DNA of 64,000 bases from Pseudomonas sp. 5P_3.1_Bac2 (GCF_025465995.1 NZ_JANLNY010000002.1:244633-308632), one strand, 5' to 3'; shown: positions 47,266-57,001, counted from the stretch's first letter. Numbers and translations: made by a program. The notes: a model not told the origin generated them from the sequence alone.

Positions 47266-47718
47266 ATGGCTATCCGTGTGCAGAGCCAGGCCTTTGATCC
47301 GGGCGCTGAATTGAATGCCTTGCATGGCGCCAACCAGGGCATTGGTGCGCTGGTCAGTTTTGTCGGCTATGTGCGCGACTACAACGATGGCCAAGACGTG
47401 GCGGGGATGTACCTCGAACACTTTCCCGGCATGACGGAAAAGTCCTTAGGCAAAATTGCCGAAGAGGCGCAGCAGCGCTGGCCGCTGATTGGCGTGGAGA
47501 TTCTCCATCGCGTCGGTCAGTTAGAGCCGGGCGAGCCGATTGTTTTGGTCGGCACCAGCAGCGCCCATCGCCAGGCAGCCTTTGAGGCCTGCGCCTTTAT
47601 CATGGACTACCTGAAAACCCGTGCGCCGTTCTGGAAGAAAGAGCTCACCGCCGCTGGCCCGCGTTGGGTTGAGGGGCGCAGCAGTGATCAGGCCGCCGCC
47701 GAGCGTTGGCAGGCCTGA
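47266..47718 (+). CDS. moaE: Molybdopterin synthase catalytic subunit MoaE
   Basis: 150-residue large subunit pairing with MoaD to insert the dithiolene sulfurs. Motifs: GALVSFVGYVRDYNDGQ, LEHFPGMTEKSL, HRVGQLEPGEPIVLVGTSS and the C-terminal YLKTRAPFWKKE with the catalytic lysines. GGAGG overlaps the moaD stop, ahead of the ATG. It ends the moaCDE operon. Confidence 0.96.
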   Translation: MAIRVQSQAFDPGAELNALHGANQGIGALVSFVGYVRDYNDGQDVAGMYLEHFPGMTEKSLGKIAEEAQQRWPLIGVEILHRVGQLEPGEPIVLVGTSSAHRQAAFEACAFIMDYLKTRAPFWKKELTAAGPRWVEGRSSDQAAAERWQA

Positions 47719-47730
47719 CGCACTGTTTGC

Positions 47731-48159
47731 TCAGTCGACCCGCGAGTGGCGCGCACTGCTGGCCTGGACGATGCGCTCGGCGGGAATGCGCAGTTGACGC
47801 AGTAAGTACTCGGCAAACTCCGGCGTGTAAGGCTGCTCGGCGATGGCTTGTTCCATGCAGAGCAGCCAGCTGTGACGCAGGTTATCGCCGATAGGCCATT
47901 TGGCGTGAAAGGCTGGAATCGAGATCGGCCCGTATTTCTCGCTAAAGAAGCGCGGGCCGCCGAGCCAGCCACATAGGAAGCAGGCCAGTTTGTCCTGGAT
48001 CAGGGCCAGATCCGGGCCGTGCATGCTGCGCAGTTGCGCCGCTTCGGGCAGCTCATCCATCAACCGGTAAAACGCCGCACTTAAGCGCTGCACGCCTTCG
48101 AGGCCGCCTGCCGCTTGATAAGACGCATCGGCTACGCCGTAGACAATGGGCTGCGCCAT
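47731..48159 (-). CDS. Group II truncated haemoglobin
   Basis: 142-residue 2-on-2 globin. Group II features: FYRLMDELPEAAQLRSMH in the B-E region, LACFLCGWLGGPRFFSEKYG leading to the proximal His in FHAKWPIGDNLRHSW, and a Trp in the G helix (HSWLLCM). Group II globins bind O2 and are linked to oxidative or nitrosative stress. It converges with moaE, 12 nt apart. The start at 48159 (MAQPIVYGVAD) is preceded by AGGAGG. Confidence 0.88.
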   Translation of the reverse strand: MAQPIVYGVADASYQAAGGLEGVQRLSAAFYRLMDELPEAAQLRSMHGPDLALIQDKLACFLCGWLGGPRFFSEKYGPISIPAFHAKWPIGDNLRHSWLLCMEQAIAEQPYTPEFAEYLLRQLRIPAERIVQASSARHSRVD

Positions 48160-48217
48160 GGCTGCCTCCTAGATCGAAAAGGCCATTGTACTGAAGCATG
48201 GCACGGCTCAGCAGAGG

Positions 48218-49147
48218 CTATTGGTCGCGGCCATCGCTCTTGGTCCAAGGCATGTCGTGCAGGGCCTGCTGGAGAAAATCACACAGCGCCTGGACCTTGC
48301 GCGAGGAGCGGCTGGAGCGGGGGTACATGGCGTAGATGTAATCGTCGGTGGGCCGCGCGCCGGGCTCCAGGGCAATCAGTTTGCCGTCGTTGAGCTGCTG
48401 ATAGGTCAAAAAGGTCGGCAGTACGGTGAGGCCCAAGCCCTGTTCGGCCATTTCCCGCATGGCTTCGCCGTTGTTGCTGATAAAACGGCTCTGCGGCGCC
48501 AGGTTGATCACGTCGTTGGGGCGATCAAAGGGGCTGAATGCCCAGATTTGCCCGGGGGCGACGTTGGCATAACCGATACAGGCGTGATTGCCGATCTCCT
48601 CGACCGTGCTCGGCGCCCCGTGCTCTGCCAGGTACGCCGGGCTGCAGCACAGGCTGCGGCTACTCACCGCCAGTTGGCGGGCGATCAGAGCGCTGTCGCG
48701 GATGCGCGAGATGCGCAGGCACAGGTCATAGCCTTCGCGCTCGAAGTCGATCACGCGGTCGTCTAACTGCAAGGTCACCTGAATGCGCGGGTGCTGCAGC
48801 ATAAATTGCGCGATCAGGCGGTTGAGCCAGAGGGTGCCGAAGCTCATGGGGGCGGTGATGCGCAACATGCCGCACAGTCCGCTTTCGTTGATTGCCGCCG
48901 TTTCCGCCGCGTCACGCAGGTCGGCGAGGGCGGCTTTACTCTGCTGATAGAACTCGCTGCCGTTACTGGTCGGAGTGACTTTGCGCGTGGAGCGATACAG
49001 CAGCTTGGCATTTAGGCGCTGCTCTAAATCGCTTAAGCGCTTACTGACGACTGATTTGGAAATACCTAGGCGTTCGGCGGCGAGGCTGACACTGCCCAGT
49101 TCCACTACGTGGATAAAAGTTTCAATTTCCTGGAAGTCTAATTTCAT
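48218..49147 (-). CDS. LysR family transcriptional regulator
   Basis: 309-residue LysR regulator: N-terminal winged helix (ETFIHVVELGSVSLAAERL, then SKSVVSKRLSDLEQRLNAKL) and a C-terminal effector domain of the group that acts on SDR/quinone oxidoreductase or hydrolase genes. It is divergent from ycaC with 199 bp between them, the standard LysR arrangement, so ycaC is its likely target. The signal is unknown. Confidence 0.9.
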   Translation of the reverse strand: MKLDFQEIETFIHVVELGSVSLAAERLGISKSVVSKRLSDLEQRLNAKLLYRSTRKVTPTSNGSEFYQQSKAALADLRDAAETAAINESGLCGMLRITAPMSFGTLWLNRLIAQFMLQHPRIQVTLQLDDRVIDFEREGYDLCLRISRIRDSALIARQLAVSSRSLCCSPAYLAEHGAPSTVEEIGNHACIGYANVAPGQIWAFSPFDRPNDVINLAPQSRFISNNGEAMREMAEQGLGLTVLPTFLTYQQLNDGKLIALEPGARPTDDYIYAMYPRSSRSSRKVQALCDFLQQALHDMPWTKSDGRDQ

Positions 49148-49346
49148 GGGTACCTAGTAAAAAAATGGAAGCAGTTGATCAGTTTAGGAAAAACCTTATG
49201 CACAGACTACGATGAGATTGTTCTCAATTATAGAAAATCATTTTCGTTTACATTTGTTGGACAGATTGCTCTGACCAGCTAAGCTTTTGCCTTCCTATGG
49301 CTTTTAAATTCCCTAGGGATCATGGATTTTTATCAGGAGATACACG

Positions 49347-49961
49347 ATGTCCTTCACTTACAAGCGATTGAACAAGGATGACGCAGTGCTGCTGCTGGTT
49401 GACCACCAAGCAGGTCTGCTCTCATTAGTGCGTGACTACGGCCCTGATGAGTTCAAGAACAACGTTCTGGCATTGGCTAACATCGGCAAATTCTTCAATC
49501 TGCCTACCATTCTCACCACCAGCTTTGAAACCGGCCCTAACGGCCCGATCGTTCCTGAGCTGCGTAACATCTTCCCGGATGCACCTTTCATCGCTCGTCC
49601 TGGCCAAATCAACGCCTGGGATAACGAAGATTTCGTTAAGGCCGTTAAAGCCACTGGCCGTAAGCAAATCATCATTGCTGGCGTAGTGACTGACGTGTGC
49701 GTCGCTTTCCCAACTCTGTCGGCTCTGCAAGAAGGCTACGACGTATTCGTCGTTACCGATGCTTCCGGCACCTTCAACACCAGCGTGCGTGATGCCGCTC
49801 TGAACCGCATGTCGCAAGCCGGCGCGCAACTGATGAGCTGGTTCAACGTAGGTTGCGAGCTGCATCGCGACTGGCGCAACGACATTGAAGGCTTTGGCGG
49901 CGTGCTGGGCGGCCATCTGCCGGCTTACGCCAACCTGATCCAAAGCTTCAACCAGAAATAA
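49347..49961 (+). CDS. ycaC: Isochorismatase-family hydrolase YcaC
   Basis: 204-residue cysteine hydrolase of the isochorismatase-like superfamily, YcaC branch; the substrate of YcaC is not known. The catalytic triad is visible: Asp in LLLVDHQAGLL, Lys/Glu region ARPGQINAWDNEDF and nucleophile Cys in VVTDVCVAFPTLSAL. AGGAGA precedes the ATG at 49347 by 7 nt. The codon pattern is strongly biased, suggesting high expression. Two hairpins follow the stop, the second with a T-run. Confidence 0.92.
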   Translation: MSFTYKRLNKDDAVLLLVDHQAGLLSLVRDYGPDEFKNNVLALANIGKFFNLPTILTTSFETGPNGPIVPELRNIFPDAPFIARPGQINAWDNEDFVKAVKATGRKQIIIAGVVTDVCVAFPTLSALQEGYDVFVVTDASGTFNTSVRDAALNRMSQAGAQLMSWFNVGCELHRDWRNDIEGFGGVLGGHLPAYANLIQSFNQK

Positions 49962-49998
49962 GCCCTGCGCCCGGTAACGGGCGCTTGCGGTTCCCCAA

Positions 49999-50046
49999 GG
50001 TTGATTGCACGGCATATCCGAGCCGCTGCAATCAGCCTTTTTTTTT
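49999..50046 (+). terminator. Rho-independent terminator after ycaC
   Basis: Stem GGTTGATTGC...GGC with GCC...TGCAATCAGCC (two small mismatches) followed by nine T. A smaller perfect stem GCGCCCG / CGGGCGC with a GTAA loop lies at 49967-49984, directly after the ycaC stop. Confidence 0.85.
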
Positions 50047-50065
50047 GCCTGCGTATTGCTCGCCC

Positions 50066-51331
50066 TCAGTCTTGGCGGGCGGTCAGGCGCACCAAACCCT
50101 GGCCGATTTCGATCAACTTAGCGTAGCGCGCTGGCAGGTGCGCGCGTACTTGGCCCTGGCTGACTTGGGCAGGATAGCTGCACAGGCGGATGCGTGCCTG
50201 TTCGGGGTGAGTGGGGTGCAGTTGATAAAAGTGCCAATCCACCGCGGTGTTCTCCGGCAAGGGGGTCGGCAGGCTGAAAAATGGCGAGCCTTCGGCGTAG
50301 CCCACATGGAAATCATCCGGTGCCGGGCCGTCGGGGAATGGCAACGGATCGAGAAAGCCAAACAGCGAGTCATGTTGCAGCAGGCTTAAGCGGGCGTACG
50401 GCCACACCCATTCACGCAAGAAAAACTGATCGGCGAAGTGCGCGTTGGCAATCGGCTGCGCGGCAAAACTTGCGAGCAGCTCTTTGATTGGTGGCAAGGC
50501 GCTGGGCACTGCGCCCCATAGTCCGGCGAGCAGCAGCTCGGTATGGCTGGCGCTGTCACGCATGGCGTGGAAGTGCTTATCGCTGGCCAGCCACTGCGCC
50601 ACCGCCCGGGCTTCGCGAAGGGAAATCACCGAGTCGGCATCGCGTAGCAACACGCGATCCACCTGCGGATCGGCTAAGGCCATAAAGCGCCACATTGGTC
50701 CGGGTAACTGCCGCGTTGCCTCATCGACCAGCACCACCTGGGCGCCGGCGGCCTGCAAGCGCTGGACGACGGCCTGAGGCACGCTGTCGTCGAGATAAAA
50801 GCGGCAGGTCCAGTGCGGATAGATCTGCGGTTGTTCCGTGGCGTTGAGCACGGCGCTTTCGCAGTACTTGGAGTCGCCGCCGAACAGGCTAAAGGCAATG
50901 ATATTGCGCGCCCGCCTGGCCAGACTGGGGGCGGGCGGCAAGCCTTGCTGCGCCGGGGCCGGCAGGGGTGGTGCCCGGTCAAATTGCGCGCTGCGCAGTT
51001 GCAGGGCCTGCAAGCCGTACAGGCGCACCTGCGGCCACTGTTTTAAGGCGCCGTGGGCATGCGACAGCGCATCGAACAGCGCCAGGCTGCGGGCGTTAAA
51101 GCGCAGCGCTTGGTTGGCGTAAGTGATGGCATCGGCCCAGCGTTCCAGCTTGATTGCATTGACTGCGGCATCGACCCAGGCATCGGCCAGACTCGGCTGA
51201 ATTTTACAGGCGTGCAAGCAGGCATTTAATGCCTGTTGGAAATCACCTTGGGCGTAAGCGGATTTGGCTTTGCGTTGCAGTGAGTGCAGCAGCAAATGCT
51301 GTTTATTGGGGTGAACTTTTGCCTTGGCCAT
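50066..51331 (-). CDS. TPR protein with glycosyltransferase-like domain
   Basis: About 421 residues. N-terminal TPR helices (about 10-100: AKSAYAQGDFQQALNACLHA, then ADAITYANQALRF) and a C-terminal domain resembling nucleotide-sugar glycosyltransferases: IIAFSLFGGDSKYCESAV, then WRFMALADPQVDRVLLRDADS with a DxD-type motif, and a HFADQFFLREW acceptor-side segment. No signal peptide or membrane segment, so cytoplasmic. Start uncertain: ATG 51331 or GTG 51346, neither with a clear ribosome site. It is divergent from the type I secretion operon of the giant adhesin, so glycosylation of the adhesin or a related surface molecule is plausible, but this is inference from location. Confidence 0.7.
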   Translation of the reverse strand: MAKAKVHPNKQHLLLHSLQRKAKSAYAQGDFQQALNACLHACKIQPSLADAWVDAAVNAIKLERWADAITYANQALRFNARSLALFDALSHAHGALKQWPQVRLYGLQALQLRSAQFDRAPPLPAPAQQGLPPAPSLARRARNIIAFSLFGGDSKYCESAVLNATEQPQIYPHWTCRFYLDDSVPQAVVQRLQAAGAQVVLVDEATRQLPGPMWRFMALADPQVDRVLLRDADSVISLREARAVAQWLASDKHFHAMRDSASHTELLLAGLWGAVPSALPPIKELLASFAAQPIANAHFADQFFLREWVWPYARLSLLQHDSLFGFLDPLPFPDGPAPDDFHVGYAEGSPFFSLPTPLPENTAVDWHFYQLHPTHPEQARIRLCSYPAQVSQGQVRAHLPARYAKLIEIGQGLVRLTARQD

Positions 51332-51621
51332 TAAGCGGTGGCTCACTGTTGCAGGGTGATAAGAGCCGCTTAAAACTAGCAGTAAAGTTTTTAAATAACT
51401 TTATAAAGTTGCACTTTTTGAACTTTTCGGAATTGTCTTAGGGGGTACCTGTAAACATATAGGCAGTATGCGCCCTGGACAATACTGGACTGTTCGCTGG
51501 TTTAAATGCCACGTCGAATAGACCTGATTAGTTAATCCATCAGTAGACCGAGATTAGTGCTGCAGGAATATCTGTAGATCCGCTCAATGCTGAAGTAACT
51601 AGGATCTAGGGAGAGGCAGCC

Positions 51622-53085
51622 GTGGGCTATGCTGTGTTAATCAAGTTGGTCACTCGCTTAAGTGCATTAGGTTTATTAACTTATTGTTCATCTGTTAACG
51701 CGGCGTCTAGCACGCCGCTTAGCGACTCGGCGAGCAACTATACCTGCAACCCCCAATGCGTATCGCGCGGCCCCAATGGCCGCGTTGCCGTCAGTGCGCA
51801 ACTGCTGCAATCGCGCTTCAAGACGGATGTGGAGGCGGTGCAGTCCACTGACGTCGCGCCGCTGAGCCTGCGCCAAGGCCTGTATTTGTGGCAGGCGGTA
51901 CAGGCGGCGGTGAGCGCTTACCCATCGATTCGCAGCGCCGTGGCCACCTTGTCTCAGCAAGGCAGTGGCGTTGATGCGGCTCGCGCCGGTTATTACCCCA
52001 GCGTCAAGGCCGGGATCAACAGCGGGCGGCACGGCAACATGGGCAACGGCCAGGTGTTGTCGGTCAATGCGGAACAGATGCTCTACGATTTCGGCAAAGT
52101 CAGCAGCTCCGTCAGCTATGCCGAGGCCAGCACCGAGCGGCAACTGGCCAAGGTGTTGGCGACCATGGATGACGTGGCCCGGCAAACCTCCCAGGCGGTA
52201 GTCGAAGTGCATCGCTATCAGTTGCAGGAGGTCGCGGCCAAGCGGCAGATCGCGGCCCTTGAAGATCTGCTGAAAGTGGCCCGGGTGCGTGCCCAGGGCG
52301 GCGCCAGTACCCAAGCTGACCCGGTGCAGGCCAGCTCCCGTCTCGACGCGGCCCAGTCGACTCTGCAGGCCGTGCAAACCCAGTTGCGTCAGTGGCGCAG
52401 CAAGCTCAAAACCTTGGTTCGCCAGCCGCTGCCCGAGCGTATCGGCAACTTGCCGGCGCGTGAGTTGCAACAGGCGGTGAGTGCCTTTGTGCCGCAGCTG
52501 CGCGATGTGCCGCAGCTGCAGGTGGCGCAGTTGGAGTTGCTGATGGCCAAGGCGCAGCTAGAGCGGGCCAAGGCCGCGCAGTTGCCAACGGTATCGGTGA
52601 GCGCCGGGGTCGATCAGTACTTAGGTGGTCTACGCGGACAAAAAGATGACCACGACTACAACCTGACCCTCAACGTCAGCAACAGCCTTTTTGAAGGCGG
52701 TGCCCTGCGTGCTCAAGAGCGGGCGGCGCAGTACGGCATCACCTCTGCGGAAGAAAATATTCAGACCCTGCACCTGGAAATCGAAGATAAGTGGCAGAGC
52801 GTCACCGAGCAGATCGATGGCATCGAGGCGCGCCTGCCCCTGTTGGCCGCACGCCAAAGCAGCATCATCGAGACCCGCCGCCTGTACCGCGAGCAGTACC
52901 TGAGCTTGGGCACGCGGACCTTGCTGGACTTGCTCAACTCCGAGCAGGAAATCTTTCAGGCTGAGCTGGAACAGCAAAATGCGCTGCACGACTTGCTGCA
53001 AGCGCGCCTTGATTACCTCCAAGCCACTGGGCGTATGCGCGATGTATTCCGCCTCTCCACGCAGATGACAGCGGGCGTTAACTGA
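51622..53085 (+). CDS. TolC-family outer-membrane channel of a type I secretion system
   Basis: 487-residue outer-membrane efflux protein, LapE/AggA-like. A Sec signal is visible in the first about 30 residues (ending SSVNAAS). Two OEP repeats of long coiled helices follow (LRQGLYLWQAVQAAVSAYPS opening the first; LGTRTLLDLLNSEQEIFQAE in the second). Start is GTG at 51622 with GGGAGAGG upstream. Its stop overlaps the ABC exporter start (TGATG). It forms the outer-membrane exit duct of the adhesin secretion system. The 275 bp upstream (51347-51621) hold its promoter region; no motif was recognised. Confidence 0.92.
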   Translation: MGYAVLIKLVTRLSALGLLTYCSSVNAASSTPLSDSASNYTCNPQCVSRGPNGRVAVSAQLLQSRFKTDVEAVQSTDVAPLSLRQGLYLWQAVQAAVSAYPSIRSAVATLSQQGSGVDAARAGYYPSVKAGINSGRHGNMGNGQVLSVNAEQMLYDFGKVSSSVSYAEASTERQLAKVLATMDDVARQTSQAVVEVHRYQLQEVAAKRQIAALEDLLKVARVRAQGGASTQADPVQASSRLDAAQSTLQAVQTQLRQWRSKLKTLVRQPLPERIGNLPARELQQAVSAFVPQLRDVPQLQVAQLELLMAKAQLERAKAAQLPTVSVSAGVDQYLGGLRGQKDDHDYNLTLNVSNSLFEGGALRAQERAAQYGITSAEENIQTLHLEIEDKWQSVTEQIDGIEARLPLLAARQSSIIETRRLYREQYLSLGTRTLLDLLNSEQEIFQAELEQQNALHDLLQARLDYLQATGRMRDVFRLSTQMTAGVN

Positions 53086-55256
53086 TGAGCACAGCAACTG
53101 AACAATCCGCCCCAGGCCTGGCCCAGGAGGCCTGGTTACAGGCTTTTCTGAGCGTGGCGCGGCACTACGGCTTGAGTGCCTCGGCGGAGCAATGCCGAGT
53201 GGCTTTAGAGTGGAGTCAGGGCTTGCCGCTGGAGCAGCAACTGGAGCAGATGGCGGGCAATATCGGCCTGAGCTTGCAGGTGCAGGGTTTTACTCGCAGC
53301 ATGCTCGACCCGTGGCGGCTGCCGCTGGTGGCGGATTTCGGCAATGACCAGATCGGGGTGATTGAAGGGGTCGGCAGCGATGGTTTGGTCGGCGTGCGCT
53401 TGGCCGGCGAAGACCAGGTGCTACAGGCCTTGCCATTTGATGAGGTGGCGCAGCGAGTCGAGCAGGTGCTGCTGTTGCGTCCGCAAATCGGTGTGCCGGA
53501 TGCGCGGGTGGATGACTACATCAAGCCCTATGACGCCGGCTGGTTCTGGAAGCTGGCGCTGCACGACTGGCCGCGCTATGGCGACATTATGCTGGCCTCC
53601 TTGGTGGCCAACGTGCTGGCCTTGTCGTCCATGATCTTCTCTATGCAGGTCTACGACCGGGTGGTGCCGGCGCAATCCGAACCGACCCTGTGGGTGTTGT
53701 TTGGCGGCGTGCTGCTGGCGATCCTTTTTGAGTTTTGCATGCGCCTGGCGCGCACCCATATCAGCGACAAAATTGGCAAGCGCGCCGACCTGCGCATCGG
53801 TGACCGGGTCTTCGGTCATGCCTTACGCATCCGCAATGAGTTCCGCTCGAAATCCACCGGCTCGTTTATTTCCCAGCTGCGTGAGCTGGAGCAGGTGCGC
53901 GAGCTGATCACCTCCAGCACCCTCGGCGCGCTGGCGGACTTACCCTTCTTTGCCTTGTTTCTGGCGGTGTTGTGGTATGTCGGCGGGGCGATTGCCTTCG
54001 TGCCACTGGCGGTGCTGCCGCTGTTATTGATTCCCGGTTGGCTGCTGCAGCGGCCCTTGGCCCGGCTGGCTAAGTTGGGCATGCGCGAATCCTCGCTGCG
54101 CAACTCGATGTTGGTCGAGGCGGTGCAGGGGCTGGATGACATTAAGCTGCTGCGCGCCGAGGGCAAGTTCCAGAACCAGTGGAACCACGTCAATGAGGTC
54201 AGCGCCGGGATTAGCATGCGCCAGCGCTTTATCACGGGCGCGATGATCGCCTGGACCCAGGAGCTGCAATCGCTGGTGTATGTCAGCGTGATCCTGATTG
54301 GCTGCTTTATGGTCATGGCCGGCGATATCACCACCGGGGCGCTGATTGGTGCGTCGATTTTGTCGTCGCGGATGATCGCGCCCTTGGCACAAATCTCCGG
54401 AATCATGGTGCGTTGGCAGCAAGCCAAGGTGGCGCGCCAAGGTCTGGAAGAGTTGATGAAACGCCCGGTCGATCAGCCGCTACACAGCAAACGTCTGCAC
54501 CGGCCGTTGCTGCACGGTCACTATCAGTTCAAGGGCGTGCGTTTTCAGTACGACCCGGAAGGCGCCAACGTGGCGTTGGAGATTCCCAAGCTGAACATCA
54601 AGGCCGGTGAGCGGGTGGCGATTTTGGGCCGTAACGGCGCGGGTAAATCGACCTTGTTGCAACTCTTATCCGGTTTGGCCACCCCACAAGCGGGCGGCAT
54701 CAGTCTGGATGGCTTAAGCCTGCCGCTGATCGATCCGGCGGATGTGCGCCGCGACGTCGGCCTGCTGATGCAAAACGCCACGCTGTTCTACGGCACCCTG
54801 CGTGACAACCTGACCATGGGCCGCCCGCAAGCCAGCGATGAGGAGATTGTGCAGGCCCTGCACTTGAGTGGCGCCTGGTCGTTGCTGAAGCTGTTTGCCG
54901 ATGGCTTGGATCATGTCGTGCTGGAGGGTGGCAAGGGGCTGTCCGGTGGGCAACGGCAAGCGCTGTTGTTGGCTCGGACCCTGATTCGCAATCCGCGCAT
55001 TGTCCTGCTGGATGAGCCCAGCGCTTGGCTGGATGACGTCAGTGAGAACCAACTGCTCAGCAGCCTGCAGCCCTGGCTGGAAGGCCGCACCTTGGTGCTC
55101 GCCACGCATCGTCCAGCGCTGCTGCGGTGGGTGGAGCGGATCATCGTCTTGGATGGCGGACGGGTGGTGATGGATGGCAGCAAGCAGCAGGTGCTGGCGC
55201 AAATCAGTGCCAGCCATGCCCCCGCCAGCCCAGGCCAAGGAGGCACCACGCAATGA
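53085..55256 (+). CDS. Type I secretion ABC transporter, LapB-like (degenerate C39 domain)
   Basis: 723-residue inner-membrane exporter: N-terminal C39-like domain (about 1-140), six-helix membrane domain (about 160-440) and C-terminal nucleotide-binding domain with Walker A GRNGAGKST, signature LSGGQRQ and Walker B RIVLLDEPS. In the C39-like region the segment corresponding to the peptidase motif reads EAWLQAFLSVARHYG, without the catalytic Cys, so it should bind rather than cleave substrate, as in LapB/HlyB-type RTX exporters. It overlaps the TolC gene by one base and the HlyD gene by 4 nt. Confidence 0.94.
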   Translation: MSTATEQSAPGLAQEAWLQAFLSVARHYGLSASAEQCRVALEWSQGLPLEQQLEQMAGNIGLSLQVQGFTRSMLDPWRLPLVADFGNDQIGVIEGVGSDGLVGVRLAGEDQVLQALPFDEVAQRVEQVLLLRPQIGVPDARVDDYIKPYDAGWFWKLALHDWPRYGDIMLASLVANVLALSSMIFSMQVYDRVVPAQSEPTLWVLFGGVLLAILFEFCMRLARTHISDKIGKRADLRIGDRVFGHALRIRNEFRSKSTGSFISQLRELEQVRELITSSTLGALADLPFFALFLAVLWYVGGAIAFVPLAVLPLLLIPGWLLQRPLARLAKLGMRESSLRNSMLVEAVQGLDDIKLLRAEGKFQNQWNHVNEVSAGISMRQRFITGAMIAWTQELQSLVYVSVILIGCFMVMAGDITTGALIGASILSSRMIAPLAQISGIMVRWQQAKVARQGLEELMKRPVDQPLHSKRLHRPLLHGHYQFKGVRFQYDPEGANVALEIPKLNIKAGERVAILGRNGAGKSTLLQLLSGLATPQAGGISLDGLSLPLIDPADVRRDVGLLMQNATLFYGTLRDNLTMGRPQASDEEIVQALHLSGAWSLLKLFADGLDHVVLEGGKGLSGGQRQALLLARTLIRNPRIVLLDEPSAWLDDVSENQLLSSLQPWLEGRTLVLATHRPALLRWVERIIVLDGGRVVMDGSKQQVLAQISASHAPASPGQGGTTQ

Positions 55257-56458
55257 GTGCAGCAGCCCAAGTTAAGCCGCGCAAAGGCGCGAAGCGTTTA
55301 GCCCAGTTGCAGCAAAAATCTTTGCGCATGCCACGCTCGTCAGTGGTGGTGTGGCTGATCTTTTTGGCTCTGCTGAGCTTTTTGCTGTGGGCCTATAACT
55401 TTCGTCTGGATGAGGTGACCACGGGCGTTGGCAAGGTGATTCCGACTTCGCGTGAGCAAATCATTCAGTCCCTCGAGGGTGGCATTGTCGCCGTGCTTAA
55501 GGTCAAAGAGGGCGATCTGGTGCAGGCCGGGCAAGTGCTGGCGCAGTTGGACCGCACCCGGGTTAAATCCAGCGTCGATGAAAGCGCCTCGCGGGTGCAC
55601 TCGGCATTGGCCACGGCGGCCCGCTTGCGTGCGGAAGTCACCGGCGTGCCGTTGGAGTTTCCTGAACAGATCCTCCAAGACAGCGCCTTGGTCGCCAGCG
55701 AAACTGCGCTGTACCAATCCCGTCGCGAAAGCCTGGAGAAGAGCCTTAAGGGTATATCCGAAGCATTGGCCCTGGTGCGCCGTGAGCTGACCCTGACCCA
55801 GAGTCTGGTCAAGCAGGGCGCTGCCAGTGATGTGGAGGTGCTGCGCCTGAAGCGCCAGGCCAACGAGTTGGAGATGAAGGCCAACGAGACGCGCAGTCAG
55901 TATTACGTGAAGGCCCATGAGGATCTGGCTAAGGCCAACGCCGAGGTGGAGGCGCAGCAATCGGTGACCCGCGGCCGCGCCGACATGCTGTCGCGCATGA
56001 CCATTACCTCGCCGGTACGCGGGGTGGTGAAAGATGTGGCGGTGACCACCGTGGGCGGCGTGGTGCCGCCCAATGGCCGCTTGATGGCGATCGTACCGAT
56101 CGAAGACCGGCTGCTGGTGGAGGCGCGAATTTCCCCCCGTGACGTGGCGTTTATTCACCCCGGGCAGAAGGCCAAGGTCAAGATTACCGCCTATGACTAC
56201 GCCATTTATGGCGGTCTGGAAGGGGTGGTGACGATGATCTCGGCCGACACCCTGCAAGATGAGGTCAAGCGTGATCTGTATTACTACCGGGTGTTTGTCC
56301 GCGCCGATAGCGACTCGCTGTACAACCGCCGTGGCGATGCCTTTCCGATCTTCCCGGGGATGATCGCCAGCGTGGACATCAACACCGGCAGCAAGACCAT
56401 CTGGCAGTACCTGGTCAAACCCCTCAACCGCGCCCGCGAAGCCTTACGCGAACGTTAG
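55253..56458 (+). CDS. HlyD-family type I secretion membrane fusion protein, LapC-like
   Basis: 401-residue periplasmic adaptor: short basic cytoplasmic N-terminus, one transmembrane helix (about 27-47: SSVVVWLIFLALLSFLLWAY), lipoyl-like beta domain (VGKVIPTSREQIIQSLEGG), long coiled coil (about 105-240) and a C-terminal beta-barrel (ISPRDVAFIHPGQKAKVKI). It joins the ABC exporter to the TolC channel. The ATG sits in an ATGA overlap with the ABC gene. A terminator follows at 56549, so the downstream adhesin is transcribed separately. Confidence 0.94.
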   Translation: MSAAAQVKPRKGAKRLAQLQQKSLRMPRSSVVVWLIFLALLSFLLWAYNFRLDEVTTGVGKVIPTSREQIIQSLEGGIVAVLKVKEGDLVQAGQVLAQLDRTRVKSSVDESASRVHSALATAARLRAEVTGVPLEFPEQILQDSALVASETALYQSRRESLEKSLKGISEALALVRRELTLTQSLVKQGAASDVEVLRLKRQANELEMKANETRSQYYVKAHEDLAKANAEVEAQQSVTRGRADMLSRMTITSPVRGVVKDVAVTTVGGVVPPNGRLMAIVPIEDRLLVEARISPRDVAFIHPGQKAKVKITAYDYAIYGGLEGVVTMISADTLQDEVKRDLYYYRVFVRADSDSLYNRRGDAFPIFPGMIASVDINTGSKTIWQYLVKPLNRAREALRER

Positions 56459-56548
56459 GCTTGGCGGCAATAGCGTCGCCTCGCGGTGCTACTCCTTAGT
56501 ACTTGGCCTGCCACCTGTTGCAAGCGGGTGGCGTTAATGGGCGCCTAT

Positions 56549-56580
56549 ACCCTGTGTCGTGAGTCGGCACAGGGTTTTTT
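56549..56580 (+). terminator. Rho-independent terminator after the type I secretion operon
   Basis: Perfect 8-bp stem ACCCTGTG / CACAGGGT, 11-nt loop, followed by a run of T. It lies 91 nt after the HlyD-type gene and separates it from the adhesin gene. Confidence 0.85.
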
Positions 56581-57001
56581 TATCTCGAAAATAAAGTTTG
56601 CTGCGAATATTTGGCACGAGGTAACTAAGTTCCTTAACTATTAATGTCTCGATTTTTATTTAAGTTTAGTTATGAAATATTTAGCCAAACTTATTTAATT
56701 AATAGATCGTCGCTTTAAGAAAATTCCAATTGGTTTGTTGCTGTATGCAACTTTGAACTTTCTTGAGGTGCGGAGTTATTGCGCTTCGTCGGGTTGCCAT
56801 GAGTGGCATTGCTCTAATCGGAATTGTCTTACGTATATCTGCAGGCTCGTATTTATCATCTTATTAGATTGTTATACCCCTGCCGCACGCTAATGCCATG
56901 GCGTGTTTATTCACTGCGAATAGTTATGCGCTGCCTGTTTAGGTGGTGTGAATTAGCGCAGGCGAATACGGCGTTCACCTAATGGATGTGAGAGTGTTGA
57001 T
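56581..57001 (+). promoter_or_regulatory. AT-rich leader region of the giant adhesin gene
   Basis: About 420 bp of AT-rich, gene-free sequence between the secretion operon's terminator and the adhesin ATG. It must hold the adhesin promoter and possibly a long untranslated leader. No sigma-54 promoter or clear operator palindrome was recognised by eye. The ribosome site is weak (GAGAG about 10 nt before the ATG). Confidence 0.45.
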
